Source: a bacterium A37T11 (GTDB lineage: Bacteria > Bacteroidota > Bacteroidia > Sphingobacteriales > Sphingobacteriaceae). Taken from it: a stretch of DNA of 33,084 bases. A model generated the notes under the pieces. It saw only the letters and a list, made by a program, of their open reading frames with translations, was not told where the DNA came from and ran no database searches. Below, in pieces: positions 25,101-33,084 of the stretch. The stretch lies in NCBI GenBank assembly GCA_900109895.1, contig FOBR01000032.1, positions 1 to 33,084 of the forward strand, in the 5' to 3' direction. Both the position numbers and the translations under genes were made by a program. The stretch's first letter is position 1. Each line of letters begins with the position of its first letter.

Positions 25101-26480
25101 ATGGAATATAACACACCTTTAGTTTTTAATATGCCAAACTTTACAGGAAAATTTGCTGTAGAAGAGGCAGATATTACCCCTCCAGTAGCGATATATGCGC
25201 GTAATTGGGGTGCCGCATTAACTGATCAGATGACGGGTGTGCACCGTCCGCTCATGATGCAATGCTTAGCACAACAAGGTGAACAAATAGATAGTTTAAC
25301 AATTTTAATTTGTGCAGATCTGGGTTGGTGGAAAAATGCCGAAGATGAAAAAACGATTCGAAAGTGCTTATTGACAACCTTTGGTTTGTCGGAAGAAAAG
25401 CTGATTTTTTGTTTGAGCCATACGCATGCTGGTCCAAGTATTTGCAGCAATGATGCAGACAAGCCTGGAGGGGAATATATAATACCGTTTTTAAAACACC
25501 TGGAAGATACGGCTATTCGTCTTATCAGCGCTTGCCTGGCCAAGTTAGTCCCTGGTACGATTTGTTGGGAATATGGCTCCTGTAACCTGGCTACCAATCG
25601 GGATCTATGGGTAGACAATGCCTACTTGGTAGGGTACAACCCTGCCGAAAGCGCAGATGATACGTTATTGGTAGGGCATATAACCGACCTACAGGGTAAG
25701 AGTATAGCCACATTGGTGAACTATGCCTGTCATCCAACGACATTGGCCCACGAAAACAACCTACTCTCTCCAGACTATGTGGGAGCGATGCGCGAAGTGG
25801 TTTCAGAACAGCTAAAGGCTCCATGTTTATTTTTACAAGGTGCCTCTGGTGATTTGGCGCCTAAAGAACAATATGTGTCTGATGCAGCGTTGGCTGATCG
25901 TCATGGTCAGCAATTGGGATATGCGGTGCTGTCAGTTTTGAAGGGCATGCTTCCTGCAAATATCGGATTAGCTTACGATAAGTCGTTGATTTCAGGGGCA
26001 CCTTTAGCCTTGTGGAAACGCACGTCAGTTAAGGAGCAGACATTTTCTTCTGCTCAAATGATTGATATTGAAGTTTATCTTAAAGAATTGCCTTCGTTGG
26101 AGGAAATAAAATCAAAATGGGAGTTGTGCCAGGATAGGGTTTTAAAGGACCGGTTATGGCGTCAATTGAACACGAGGATGGTACTGGGTAATGAGCAAAC
26201 CACCAAGATTTCAGTTTGGGCCTGGCGTTGGGGAAATTCGGTCATTATCGCCCAGGCAAACGAAGCTTATTCGTTATTCCAAACGTCTTTAAGGGCAGCA
26301 TTTCCAAATGAAGCCCTATGTATTATTAATATAGCCAACGGGTATGTAGGATACCTCCCTCCAGCAAATACCTATGATCGGGATATGTATGCCGTATGGC
26401 AAACCCCCTATGCAGAGGGGGCATTGGAAACATTAATATCAGCGACTACAGCTGCTGTTAAACAACTTCTGGATACATGA
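25101..26480 (+). CDS. Neutral/alkaline ceramidase-like hydrolase, no signal peptide
   Basis: 459 residues with the N-terminal catalytic-domain motifs of neutral ceramidases: a start strand of AVEEADITPP (about 19-28), zinc-type SHTHAGP (106-112), NYACHPTTL with H211 and QGASGDLAP (246-254). True neutral ceramidases are exported and longer, with a C-terminal Ig-like domain; here there is no export signal and the C-terminal domain is missing. So it is more likely a cytoplasmic zinc amidase or hydrolase acting on a pathway intermediate, for example an N-acylated or ester-linked sugar acid. Its stop overlaps the start of the symporter gene by 4 nt. Confidence 0.8.
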   Translation: MEYNTPLVFNMPNFTGKFAVEEADITPPVAIYARNWGAALTDQMTGVHRPLMMQCLAQQGEQIDSLTILICADLGWWKNAEDEKTIRKCLLTTFGLSEEKLIFCLSHTHAGPSICSNDADKPGGEYIIPFLKHLEDTAIRLISACLAKLVPGTICWEYGSCNLATNRDLWVDNAYLVGYNPAESADDTLLVGHITDLQGKSIATLVNYACHPTTLAHENNLLSPDYVGAMREVVSEQLKAPCLFLQGASGDLAPKEQYVSDAALADRHGQQLGYAVLSVLKGMLPANIGLAYDKSLISGAPLALWKRTSVKEQTFSSAQMIDIEVYLKELPSLEEIKSKWELCQDRVLKDRLWRQLNTRMVLGNEQTTKISVWAWRWGNSVIIAQANEAYSLFQTSLRAAFPNEALCIINIANGYVGYLPPANTYDRDMYAVWQTPYAEGALETLISATTAAVKQLLDT

Positions 26481-28042
26481 ATTTAGCGCCACTTGATATC
26501 GGTATTTTTGTCATTTATATCTTGGGAATTTTTGTGCTGGGTATGTATGCTTCCAGCCGAAGTAAACAAACTAAACGCGACTATTTTCTAGCGGGCGACA
26601 AATTGCCTTGGTGGATGATTGGGGGTAGTATTATAGCGGCCAATATTAGCAGCCATCACTTGGTAGGTGCCATGGGAGCTGCGTACAGCAGGGGATTTGT
26701 AGCCATCACGATGGAGTGGGGTGCCATATTGCTCGGATTTAATGCGCTTTTGTGGATATTTTTGCCATTTTATATCAGGAATGGTTTTTATACCATTCCT
26801 GAGTATTTGCAAAAGAGGTTTGGGACGGCCACCCGAGCTGTTTATGCAGTATTGATTTTGTTTACCTATGTATTCGTTGAAATTGGGGCGGTTTTATACC
26901 TGGGCGCACTATCTATTTATGCCTTATTTGGAATTCCTATCATCTATAGCGTTTTTGCTTTGGCTATTGTGACTGGTATTTACACTATTGCTGGAGGATT
27001 GCGTGCAGTGATTTGGACTGAAATGGTACAATTGATCATTCTGCTTGTTGGTGGAATGGCCCTTACCATTGCAACCATTCATGCTACAGGTGGTATAAAA
27101 TCGGTTATCCATTCATCTGTTAGCTGGAAAATGTTATATCCGGCAGATGATCCTGATTTTCCATGGACGATGTATCTGGGTGGATTGCTATGTATTAGTG
27201 TGTTTTATTGTGCCACCAATCAATTTATTGTGCAACGGGTGCTGGCTGCTAAAAATGAATGGCATGCAAGGATGGGCGTTATTTTTGGCGATTATTTAAA
27301 ATTTTTGGTGCCGCTTATCATTACCATTCCTGCGCTGGTCGCTCCTATACTGTTACCCAATCTGGCAAAGCCTGATTTGTTATTTGCTACCTTGGTTGAA
27401 AAACTGTTGCCCTCTGGTTTAATCGGTTTGGTAATGGCGGGTTTGATCTCAGCCATTATGTCGCACATATCCGGTGCAGTAAACTCATGTACGACTATTA
27501 TAACGGTTGATATTTATTTGGAATATTTTAATAAGAAGGCGAGCGACAAGCAGGCTGTATTTTTTGGTCGGATGTCTGGCATAATGATTATTATCGTTGG
27601 AATTCTTTCGGCGGTACTACTGATCAGTTATTCAGATAGACCTGTTTTCCTTTATTTGATGAACTTGTATGGCCTCTTTACTCCTGGTATTGCGACCATG
27701 TTTCTGATGGGCATTTTTTGGAAGCGTACCACAAGTGCAGGAGCACTAACGGCTGGGATCCTTACCATACCACTGTCTATTTTGCTTGAAGTTCTATTTC
27801 CAGCAATGCCCTTTTTTAATCGTACTGGTATTGTTTTCTGGACATGTATGGCGGTATGTGCAGGAGTAAGTTTAGCTACGGCACCAATGGCTGCTGAAAA
27901 ACTTCAGGGCCTATTGTGGAAACGTGAAAGCCTACAGCTTCCTGTTGCTGAACGGGTAAACTATAAGGGCTACAAAAAACCATTTTATTGGTGGTTGCTG
28001 ATTACGTGCATCGTAATGTTTTTTTACATCCGCTATGCATAA
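26477..28042 (+). CDS. Sodium:solute symporter (SSS family)
   Basis: 521 residues with about 13 predicted TM helices beginning at residue 6 (DIGIFVIYILGIFVLGMY). The stretch KRDYFLAGDKLPWWMIGGSI followed by ANISSHHLVGAMGAAYSRG is the TM1-2 sodium/substrate region of SSS transporters. Inner membrane; in this operon it should take up the monosaccharide, sugar acid or small oligosaccharide passed in by SusCD. It overlaps the ceramidase-like gene by 4 nt and precedes a second, different transporter. Confidence 0.92.
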   Translation: MNLAPLDIGIFVIYILGIFVLGMYASSRSKQTKRDYFLAGDKLPWWMIGGSIIAANISSHHLVGAMGAAYSRGFVAITMEWGAILLGFNALLWIFLPFYIRNGFYTIPEYLQKRFGTATRAVYAVLILFTYVFVEIGAVLYLGALSIYALFGIPIIYSVFALAIVTGIYTIAGGLRAVIWTEMVQLIILLVGGMALTIATIHATGGIKSVIHSSVSWKMLYPADDPDFPWTMYLGGLLCISVFYCATNQFIVQRVLAAKNEWHARMGVIFGDYLKFLVPLIITIPALVAPILLPNLAKPDLLFATLVEKLLPSGLIGLVMAGLISAIMSHISGAVNSCTTIITVDIYLEYFNKKASDKQAVFFGRMSGIMIIIVGILSAVLLISYSDRPVFLYLMNLYGLFTPGIATMFLMGIFWKRTTSAGALTAGILTIPLSILLEVLFPAMPFFNRTGIVFWTCMAVCAGVSLATAPMAAEKLQGLLWKRESLQLPVAERVNYKGYKKPFYWWLLITCIVMFFYIRYA

Positions 28043-28059
28043 TTTAACTACAAAAATAT

Positions 28060-29283
28060 ATGAATAATATGAAAACTTCGCCAGCTAAAACCGGCAATCG
28101 TTGGTACAATGCACTGCTACCTGGTATCATCACCGCAGCAGTTGTTTTTGGTCCTAGTAAAATGACCATCACTTCAAAAATGGGCGCTGGTTACGGCACT
28201 AGTTTGCTTTGGGTAGTGGTAGTTGCCATATTCTTTATGGCCGTTTATACGGGTATGGCAGCACGTATAGGGCGGGCCAGTCAAATGTCATTTCTGTCTA
28301 TTGTGCGTGAGAAATGGGGTAAAACTGTAGCTATGGTCATAGGTATTGGTATTTTTCTGGTCACTACTTCTTTTCAGGCGGGTAATGCTATTGGTGCAGG
28401 TATAGCGATGGCTGAACTGACTAAAACAAATACAACAATATGGGTTATTTTATTTACTGCAGCGGCTGTTTTACTGTTATTTCTGAAAGCGTTTTATCGT
28501 ATACTTGAAAAAGTTATGCTCAGCATCATTATCCTGATGCTGCTTTCCTTTGTCACTACGTGTTTTCTTTCAAAGCCTTCTTTTTCCGAAATAGCAGCGG
28601 GTCTGCGGCCTATGATTCCTGATGGCTCCATGCCTTTGATCATTGCCTTTACGGCCTCGTGTTTTTCACTGGTCGGAGCCATTTATCAATCATACCTTGT
28701 ACAGGAAAGGGCAAGGAATCTGAACATCCCGAATCATGAAATTAAGGATAAAAGTTTAACGGGAATTGTCCTTTTGGGCTTCATGAGTGCTTGTGTGATG
28801 CTGAGTGCTTCAGCTGTACTTCATTCGCGTGGGTTGCAAATTAATAACGCGGCCGATATGGGTAAATCTTTAGAGCCTCTTTTTGGGGGTGGAGCTACTA
28901 TGCTGTTTCTTATCGGACTATTAGGGGCTTCTATTTCATCCCTTATCGGCAATTCGACCGTGGGAGGAACATTGCTTAGTGATGCGTTGGGGTCTGGGAA
29001 CGGACTTGAGCGTAGTGGTGTTAAAGGTTATATTGCGCTGGTTATGGTTATCGGAGCAACTATCGCGGTGATATTTGGAAAATTACCACTTGAGTTAATC
29101 GTTTTTGCCCAAAGTGTCACCATTCTTATTGTACCTGTTATTGGTATAGCGATGTATTTGGTAGCTAATAACCAGCAAATTATGGGTAAACTGGTAAATA
29201 CTGCATTTACCAAAATAGTAGGCGGTTTGGGATTGATACTAATTCTGTACCTGGCCGCTAAGAATATAATAAGTCTTTTTTGA
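28060..29283 (+). CDS. Nramp-fold transporter lacking the metal-binding residues
   Basis: 407 residues, about 11 TM helices. TM1 aligns with Nramp (PGIITAAVVFGPSKMTITSK then MGAGYGTSLLWVV), but the metal-binding DPGN is GPSK (31-34). In TM6 the usual MPHNLYLHS-type stretch reads SLVGAIYQS before the conserved LVQER. The Asp, Asn and Met that hold the metal in canonical Nramp are therefore Gly, Lys and Ser. The fold is clear but divalent-metal transport is unlikely. Together with its place among sugar-acid genes this suggests an organic anion substrate, perhaps bound through Lys34. Confidence 0.85.
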   Translation: MNNMKTSPAKTGNRWYNALLPGIITAAVVFGPSKMTITSKMGAGYGTSLLWVVVVAIFFMAVYTGMAARIGRASQMSFLSIVREKWGKTVAMVIGIGIFLVTTSFQAGNAIGAGIAMAELTKTNTTIWVILFTAAAVLLLFLKAFYRILEKVMLSIIILMLLSFVTTCFLSKPSFSEIAAGLRPMIPDGSMPLIIAFTASCFSLVGAIYQSYLVQERARNLNIPNHEIKDKSLTGIVLLGFMSACVMLSASAVLHSRGLQINNAADMGKSLEPLFGGGATMLFLIGLLGASISSLIGNSTVGGTLLSDALGSGNGLERSGVKGYIALVMVIGATIAVIFGKLPLELIVFAQSVTILIVPVIGIAMYLVANNQQIMGKLVNTAFTKIVGGLGLILILYLAAKNIISLF

Positions 29284-29302
29284 ATTAAAATAGGTATAAC
29301 AA

Positions 29303-30322
29303 ATGGATCAATTAGAATTAAAATACAAGGAAACGCTGGCACCTTCCAAACAACTTATTGCCGATATGGCCCAAACTCAGGGAGATATTCTCATTTTAGG
29401 GGTAGCTGGAAAGATGGGTCCTTCATTGGCCATCCTGGCAAGACAAGCACTGGATGCGGCAGGGCTCTATGATAGGAAAGTAATTGGTGTTGCCCGTTTT
29501 TCAACTATAAAGCTTAAAGAAATGCTGGAGTCGGCCGGAGTGATCACGTTGCGGGCAGATCTGCTGAATGAGGCAGATTTGGCAAGTTTGCCAAACGCTA
29601 AAAACATCATTTTTATGGCTGGGCAAAAATTTGGTACAACGGGAAAAGAATCGTTTACCTGGGCCATGAACAGCTATTTGCCAGGCCGGATCGCCGAAAA
29701 ATATAAGGAATCACGCATTGTCGTCTTTTCATCTGGTAATATATATCCATTTACTCCCATATGTTACGGGGGTGCCTGTGAACGGGTAACTCCAGAACCT
29801 ATTGGCGAATATGCTCAATCATGTCTGGGTAGAGAACGTATTTTTCAGTATCATTCTGATAAGTATCAAACGCCGATGCTGATCTATCGGCTAAACTATG
29901 CCAATGATGTAAGTTATGGCGTGCTTGTAGAGATTGCGAAATCAGTAATTGAAAGCAGACCTATTGATTTAAGTATGGGGAATGTGAATGTGATATGGCA
30001 AGGTGATGCTAACGAATATGCGTTGAGATCCTTGTTACACTGTGAAAGTCCGGCACGTTTGCTGAATATTACGGGTCCTGAAACTACTTCGGTCAGATGG
30101 TTGGCAGAGGAGTTTGGACGTCTTTTTGAAAAGGTTCCTGTTTTTTCAGGTGAAGAAAAAACTACGGCACTTTTAAACAATGCCGCTGAATCTTTTGAAT
30201 TATTCGGCTACCCCAAGTTACCGTTAAAGTTGATGATTAAACTTATTGCTGAATGGATTATCCAGCAAAAACCGATGTTAGATAAACCCACCCATTTTCA
30301 AGAAAGAGAAGGCAAGTTTTAA
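29303..30322 (+). CDS. NAD-dependent epimerase/dehydratase-like protein (atypical SDR)
   Basis: 339 residues, extended-SDR fold. Cofactor loop GVAGKMG at 33-39; FSSGNIYPF (142-150) in the place of the SSxxVYG strand; Y170 in EYAQSCLGRERI occupies the YxxxK position but residue 174 is Cys, not Lys. The altered motif reads as natural sequence (no frame break), so either another residue replaces the lysine or the reaction is not a standard 4-epimerisation. Probably acts on a sugar acid or lactone in this pathway. It starts 19 nt after the transporter and ends 10 nt before the aldolase gene. Confidence 0.82.
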   Translation: MDQLELKYKETLAPSKQLIADMAQTQGDILILGVAGKMGPSLAILARQALDAAGLYDRKVIGVARFSTIKLKEMLESAGVITLRADLLNEADLASLPNAKNIIFMAGQKFGTTGKESFTWAMNSYLPGRIAEKYKESRIVVFSSGNIYPFTPICYGGACERVTPEPIGEYAQSCLGRERIFQYHSDKYQTPMLIYRLNYANDVSYGVLVEIAKSVIESRPIDLSMGNVNVIWQGDANEYALRSLLHCESPARLLNITGPETTSVRWLAEEFGRLFEKVPVFSGEEKTTALLNNAAESFELFGYPKLPLKLMIKLIAEWIIQQKPMLDKPTHFQEREGKF

Positions 30323-30332
30323 ATTTATTAAA

Positions 30333-31385
30333 ATGGCATTAACAAAAAATATAAAAGAACTTCTTCACGCTGGGACAGTTATCCCTGCACACCCGCTCGC
30401 ACTGACCGATAACTTACAGTTAGATGAAGAAAGGCAACGTAGGCTTACGCGTTATTATGTACAAAGTGGGGCTGGTGGTATTGCGATAGGAGTGCATACG
30501 ACCCAATTTGAGATCAGGGATCCGGCTTTTGATCTCTATGAAAAAGTGCTTGATTTGGCTGCACAAGAAATTAGAAGTTCGGATATAAACAAGCCTTTTA
30601 TTAAGGTTGCGGGAATTTGTGGAGCTACTGCACAAGCGGTTAGAGAGGCTGAGATAGCGAAAAAACATGGTTATCACTTAGGACTGGTCAGTTTGGGCGG
30701 GCTTAACGATTGGAGTGATGAATCGTTGATAGATCATGTAAAAGCGGTAGCTCAGGTGATACCTGTTTTTGGGTTTTATTTACAACCGGCGGTTGGAGGA
30801 CGTATTTTAAGCTATAACTTTTGGCAACATTTTGCAGCTATTGAAAATGTGCAAGCAATCAAAGTTGCTTCTTTTAACCGATATCAAACGTTGGACGTTA
30901 TGAAAGCTGTGAGTTTTTCGGATCGTGCAGACGATATTGCGATGTATACGGGTAATGATGACAACATCGTAGCTGACTTATTGACTAACTATACATTTAC
31001 GGTGGGCGGAGAGGTTAAAACGAAGTATTTTGTAGGGGGATTGCTGGGACATTGGGCGGTATGGACGCAAAAGGCGGTACAAGTATTGGAGGAAATAAAA
31101 AAATGCCGGACTTCAGGGTATCATGGAGCTGAAGCGTTATTGGAAAAAGGGGCCATCATCACAGATATGAATGCAGCTATATTTGATCCTGTAAATAGTT
31201 TCCGCGGGAGTATTGCGGGTATTCATGAAGTACTGCGTAGGCAAGGCCTTTTGGAAACTATAGTATGTTTAAGCCCTCAGGAAAAACTTTCACCCGGCCA
31301 GTTAGCAGAAATAGATCGGGTTTGTGCAGCATATCCTAAGATGGTTGATGATGCTTTTGTACAGGCTTTTTTAAATGGAAGGTGA
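30333..31385 (+). CDS. DapA-family (dihydrodipicolinate synthase-like) aldolase
   Basis: 350 residues, TIM-barrel class I lyase. K177 in AIKVASFNR is the Schiff-base lysine and Y149 in FGFYLQPAVGG matches the catalytic Tyr of the YNxP motif (here YLQP). The usual GTTGE phosphate/carboxylate loop is replaced by GIAIGVHTTQFE. About 50 residues longer than DapA. With a sugar-acid dehydratase in the operon, cleavage of a 2-keto-3-deoxy acid to pyruvate plus an aldehyde, or dehydration/decarboxylation of it, is the most likely role; lysine synthesis is not. Confidence 0.88.
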   Translation: MALTKNIKELLHAGTVIPAHPLALTDNLQLDEERQRRLTRYYVQSGAGGIAIGVHTTQFEIRDPAFDLYEKVLDLAAQEIRSSDINKPFIKVAGICGATAQAVREAEIAKKHGYHLGLVSLGGLNDWSDESLIDHVKAVAQVIPVFGFYLQPAVGGRILSYNFWQHFAAIENVQAIKVASFNRYQTLDVMKAVSFSDRADDIAMYTGNDDNIVADLLTNYTFTVGGEVKTKYFVGGLLGHWAVWTQKAVQVLEEIKKCRTSGYHGAEALLEKGAIITDMNAAIFDPVNSFRGSIAGIHEVLRRQGLLETIVCLSPQEKLSPGQLAEIDRVCAAYPKMVDDAFVQAFLNGR

Positions 31386-31414
31386 TTAGCGAATCCATTA
31401 TAAGTGTTTGTTGA

Positions 31415-32905
31415 ATGAGGAATAGTTTTTATTTGTGCTGGGTAATTTTGGTATTAATGGCTGCTTGCCGCCATTCGGAAAGCATACAATCAACAGAAGT
31501 GTTTTATACGTTTGGTAAAGATACGTTGGCAGTAAGCACGGTAATAGATCAGTTGAAAGTGCCCTGGGAAATTTTAGAAGGTCCTAATCATTCGTTATGG
31601 TTTAATGAACAGCAGGGAAAAGTTTGGAGTTTTAACCCAAAGACGGGTAAGCGTAAATTATTGCTTGTTTTAACAGATACCTATCTTGATCGGACTTCCG
31701 GACTATTGGGTATGGCCCTATCACATGATATGGAAAAAGAGCCTTATTTATTTTTGGCCTATACGTCAAAAGTTCCTGGTAAAAAACAAGTTTCGCGTAT
31801 TGTACGGTATACGTATTCATTAGACACGTTAATAAATCCGGTAGTGATTTTGGAATATCCGGCATGGACCTCTCATTTCGGGGCGAGGCTTAAGATAGCT
31901 CCTGATAACAAATTAATGGTTACTACGGGCGATGGCGACCAGCATGAAAATGCCCAGAATATAGGCTCTCCAAACGGAAAAATACTGCGATTTAATTTGG
32001 ATGGTAGTGTGCCTGACGACAATCCTATACCGGGTAGCCCTGTTTGGGCATGGGGTTTACGCAATTCACAGGGTCTTACCTACGGTTTAGCTGGTAAATG
32101 GTATATTTCTGAGCATGGGGATGCTATTGAAGATGAAGTAAATATGTTGCGTATGGGTGCCAATTATGGATGGCCTGAAGTTGAAGGCTATGTAGATACC
32201 AAGAAAGAACAAACCTTTGCCATGGATTCCAGTATAGTACCTCCCTTAAAAGCATGGACACCTACCATTGCCCCTGCCGCTATCGGTGCTTATAATTCGG
32301 ATAAAGTACCGGGTTTTCGCCATAGCCTTATCTTAGCCACCTTGAAGCAAAATGCCTTGCACATTCTCCGAATGGACGATAAAGGAGACCGAATTTTGGC
32401 TGATTCTCTGTTATTTGAGCATGAGTTTGGCCGGTTAAGATCAGTTTGTGTGACATCTGACGGAGAGGTATACATTGGTACCAGCAATAAAGACTGGAAT
32501 CCGAATGGAGTTCCGCAGAAAAACGATGACCGAATCCTGCGTATCAGGATTGCCCATAAGCGTGATGTAAAAAATCAACGTGTATTTCAAGCTATCCGTC
32601 CAAATGCTATTAAGGTGGGTGTAAATGATGCTGAACACCTTTATCAAAACTACTGTGCCTCCTGTCACAAAAGCGACGGAAACGGGGTAAAAAATACCTT
32701 TCCATCCTTGAACGCATCAGTAATTGTACGAAAGGAAGATCCGCAGCTGCTCATCAGCACGGTACTAAACGGGCGAAAGGAAATGCCTGCCTTCAACTTT
32801 TTGGATAAGCAACAACTCGCTGCTATCCTGACTTACGTACGAGATCGTTTTGGGGATAAAAAAAGTGCCGTTACTGAACAAATGATTGCCGAATCAAAAA
32901 AATGA
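31415..32905 (+). CDS. PQQ-type sugar dehydrogenase fused to cytochrome c, lipoprotein
   Basis: 496 residues. Lipoprotein signal ending LMAACRHSE with Cys18. A soluble glucose dehydrogenase/Hedgehog-interacting-like six-bladed propeller (about 35-390) shows VPWEILEGPNHSLWFNEQQG, FGARLKIAPDNKLMVTTGDG, WAWGLRNSQGLTYG and EDEVNMLRMGANYGWPEVEG. A C-terminal cytochrome c domain has CASCH (414-418) and Met457 as likely axial ligand (KEMPAF). It should oxidise a sugar to its lactone in the periplasm and pass electrons through its own haem. Last gene of the operon, 29 nt after the aldolase; its stop lies 5 nt from a convergent AraC-type gene. Confidence 0.88.
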   Translation: MRNSFYLCWVILVLMAACRHSESIQSTEVFYTFGKDTLAVSTVIDQLKVPWEILEGPNHSLWFNEQQGKVWSFNPKTGKRKLLLVLTDTYLDRTSGLLGMALSHDMEKEPYLFLAYTSKVPGKKQVSRIVRYTYSLDTLINPVVILEYPAWTSHFGARLKIAPDNKLMVTTGDGDQHENAQNIGSPNGKILRFNLDGSVPDDNPIPGSPVWAWGLRNSQGLTYGLAGKWYISEHGDAIEDEVNMLRMGANYGWPEVEGYVDTKKEQTFAMDSSIVPPLKAWTPTIAPAAIGAYNSDKVPGFRHSLILATLKQNALHILRMDDKGDRILADSLLFEHEFGRLRSVCVTSDGEVYIGTSNKDWNPNGVPQKNDDRILRIRIAHKRDVKNQRVFQAIRPNAIKVGVNDAEHLYQNYCASCHKSDGNGVKNTFPSLNASVIVRKEDPQLLISTVLNGRKEMPAFNFLDKQQLAAILTYVRDRFGDKKSAVTEQMIAESKK

Positions 32906-32910
32906 AATAA

Positions 32911-33084
32911 CTAAGCGCTTGGACTTTTTCCAAACTGTTTTTTATACTGCCGGATGAAATGGCGCACATCGGTATAACCTCTTTGGTAGGCCACTTCTTT
33001 TACGGTCATGTGCTTATCGCGTAGCATACGCCGGCATTCTCCCAAATGGATGGCCAGGTAGTATTGTTTGGGGGTGATGTGGTA
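32911..33084 (-). CDS. AraC-family transcriptional regulator, C-terminal part only
   Basis: The minus strand reads 57 codons in frame from the window edge to the stop at 32911-32913. The peptide shows the second half of an AraC/XylS HTH domain: YHITPKQYYLAIHLGECRRM, then MTVKEVAYQRGYTDVRHFIR and QYKKQFGKSPSA. The rest of the gene lies beyond the window, so its sensor domain and target are unknown. Convergent with the sugar dehydrogenase gene. Confidence 0.88.
   Translation of the reverse strand, partial: YHITPKQYYLAIHLGECRRMLRDKHMTVKEVAYQRGYTDVRHFIRQYKKQFGKSPSA

Noticed and set aside
28060-29283. Manganese/iron transporter
   Set aside because: The fold is Nramp-like but the metal-binding Asp, Asn and Met positions are Gly, Lys and Ser.

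Overview
The window looks like chromosomal DNA of a Bacteroidota bacterium, most likely of the Sphingobacteriaceae (Pedobacter/Sphingobacterium-like). The support is two SusC/SusD outer-membrane pairs, a FecI/FecR sigma/anti-sigma pair, a heparinase II-like lyase, lipoprotein signals, AT-rich spacers and several promoters that fit the Bacteroidota pattern TTTG-N(17-23)-TAnnTTTG. The genus is inference. By eye the left 7.5 kb is richer in G+C than the 11.4-33 kb part.

Region 1 (about 1-7.5 kb, minus strand) reads as one operon: ECF sigma factor, FecR anti-sigma, STN-type SusC, SusD, a small exported protein and a Crp/Fnr-like regulator. It has no catabolic enzyme. A long nested inverted repeat (139-196) lies beyond its 3' end.

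Region 2 (7.6-11.2 kb, plus strand) is an accessory island: a small HTH protein behind a good promoter; about 600 bp of degenerate but perfectly phased 21-bp repeats; four GTCGCA boxes at exact 10-bp spacing just before a second promoter; a three-TM protein; an overlapping membrane-anchored CHAP-like hydrolase; a fibronectin-III-like protein; two copies of a 70-bp hairpin; and a protein with both a lipobox and a C-terminal TM helix. Taken together, the membrane protein, hydrolase and lipoprotein/TM protein resemble a holin/endolysin/unimolecular-spanin set. That reading is inference.

Region 3 (11.4-32.9 kb) is a large carbohydrate locus. A SusC-SusD-heparinase II-like operon is followed by a GntR/FCD repressor, a Tat-exported Gfo/Idh/MocA protein, a divergent SMP-30-like lactonase, and a nine-gene plus-strand operon: class III aminotransferase, GalD-type enolase-superfamily dehydratase, SDR, neutral-ceramidase-like hydrolase, SSS symporter, Nramp-fold transporter lacking the metal ligands, atypical NAD epimerase, DapA-family aldolase and a PQQ-type sugar dehydrogenase fused to cytochrome c. 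Four transcription units carry GTATAC-like operator candidates placed on or inside their promoters, which suggests one GntR regulon. The gene set fits a non-phosphorylative pathway for an acidic or amino sugar released by the lyase: oxidation, lactone hydrolysis, dehydration, a redox or transamination step, and aldol cleavage. No kinase, sulfatase or GH88 is present in the window. The window ends inside an AraC-type regulator on the minus strand.
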